A stretch of 12,528 nt of DNA, from NCBI GenBank assembly GCA_030841965.1, contig JAUUSJ010000125.1, forward strand, positions 1-12,528, in the 5' to 3' direction. Below the pieces are notes generated by a model. It was given only the letters and a program-made list of their open reading frames with translations. It did not search any database and was not told the origin of the DNA. Below are positions 12,528 to 12,528 of this stretch, in pieces. Position 1 is the stretch's first letter. Each line of letters begins with the position of its first letter. Source of the DNA: Blautia sp. (GTDB lineage: Bacteria > Bacillota > Clostridia > Lachnospirales > Lachnospiraceae). The position numbers were made by a program, and so were the translations under genes.

Positions 12528-12528
12528 G

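Overview
The window looks like chromosomal DNA of a gut-type Firmicute, most likely a Lachnospiraceae (Clostridia) member. The evidence is strong AGGAGG-type ribosome binding sites, sigma-A promoters of TTGACA/TATAAT type, moderately AT-rich coding sequence, a Gram-positive lipoprotein solute-binding protein, and protein sequences of the style seen in Roseburia, Lachnospira or Butyrivibrio relatives. The genus cannot be fixed from sequence alone.

Layout. Positions 1-2300 carry two rightward metabolic genes: a type-2 glycerate kinase (84-1226) and a nicotinamidase/isochorismatase-like cysteine hydrolase (1778-2293) with its own promoter. Positions 2845-9382 form a leftward sucrose/fructan-type utilisation locus: a cytoplasmic GH32 beta-fructosidase, a LacI-family regulator, and a three-gene ABC sugar importer (solute-binding lipoprotein, then two permeases). 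No ATPase gene is present, so a shared MsmK-type ATPase elsewhere is expected. Near-identical LacI-type operators (TGGAA-N-CG-N-TTCCA pattern) lie in front of the GH32 gene (one) and the importer (two, 64 bp apart). This suggests one regulon controlled by the local LacI protein, with CcpA as an alternative or additional ligand. A leftward DUF624 (YesL-like) membrane protein gene (9712-10407) lies upstream of the importer and ends inside an 18-nt tandem repeat. Positions 10902-12527 hold a divergent pair, a MerR/BmrR-like regulator and a cytidylate-kinase-like protein. A perfect 15-nt palindrome sits in a 19-bp promoter spacer between them, the signature of MerR control.

The most unusual feature is a repeated foldback element present three times (1372-1567, 2530-2725 and, inverted, 10589-10784). 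Each copy is exactly 196 nt: a 138-nt conserved core enclosed by 29-nt arms. The arm sequences differ between copies, yet in each copy the two arms stay almost perfectly complementary. Inner helices also show compensatory changes. This pattern (conserved loops, covarying stems) is what a structured RNA or structure-selected DNA element would show, and it is not what an ordinary MITE with fixed terminal repeats would show. I do not recognise it as a named family. Read in the orientation chosen here, all three copies lie 3' of, and in sense with, a protein-coding gene, and each is followed by pyrimidine-rich degenerate repeats resembling the end of its right arm.

The remaining intergenic regions contain recognisable promoters, terminators and operators, listed individually.
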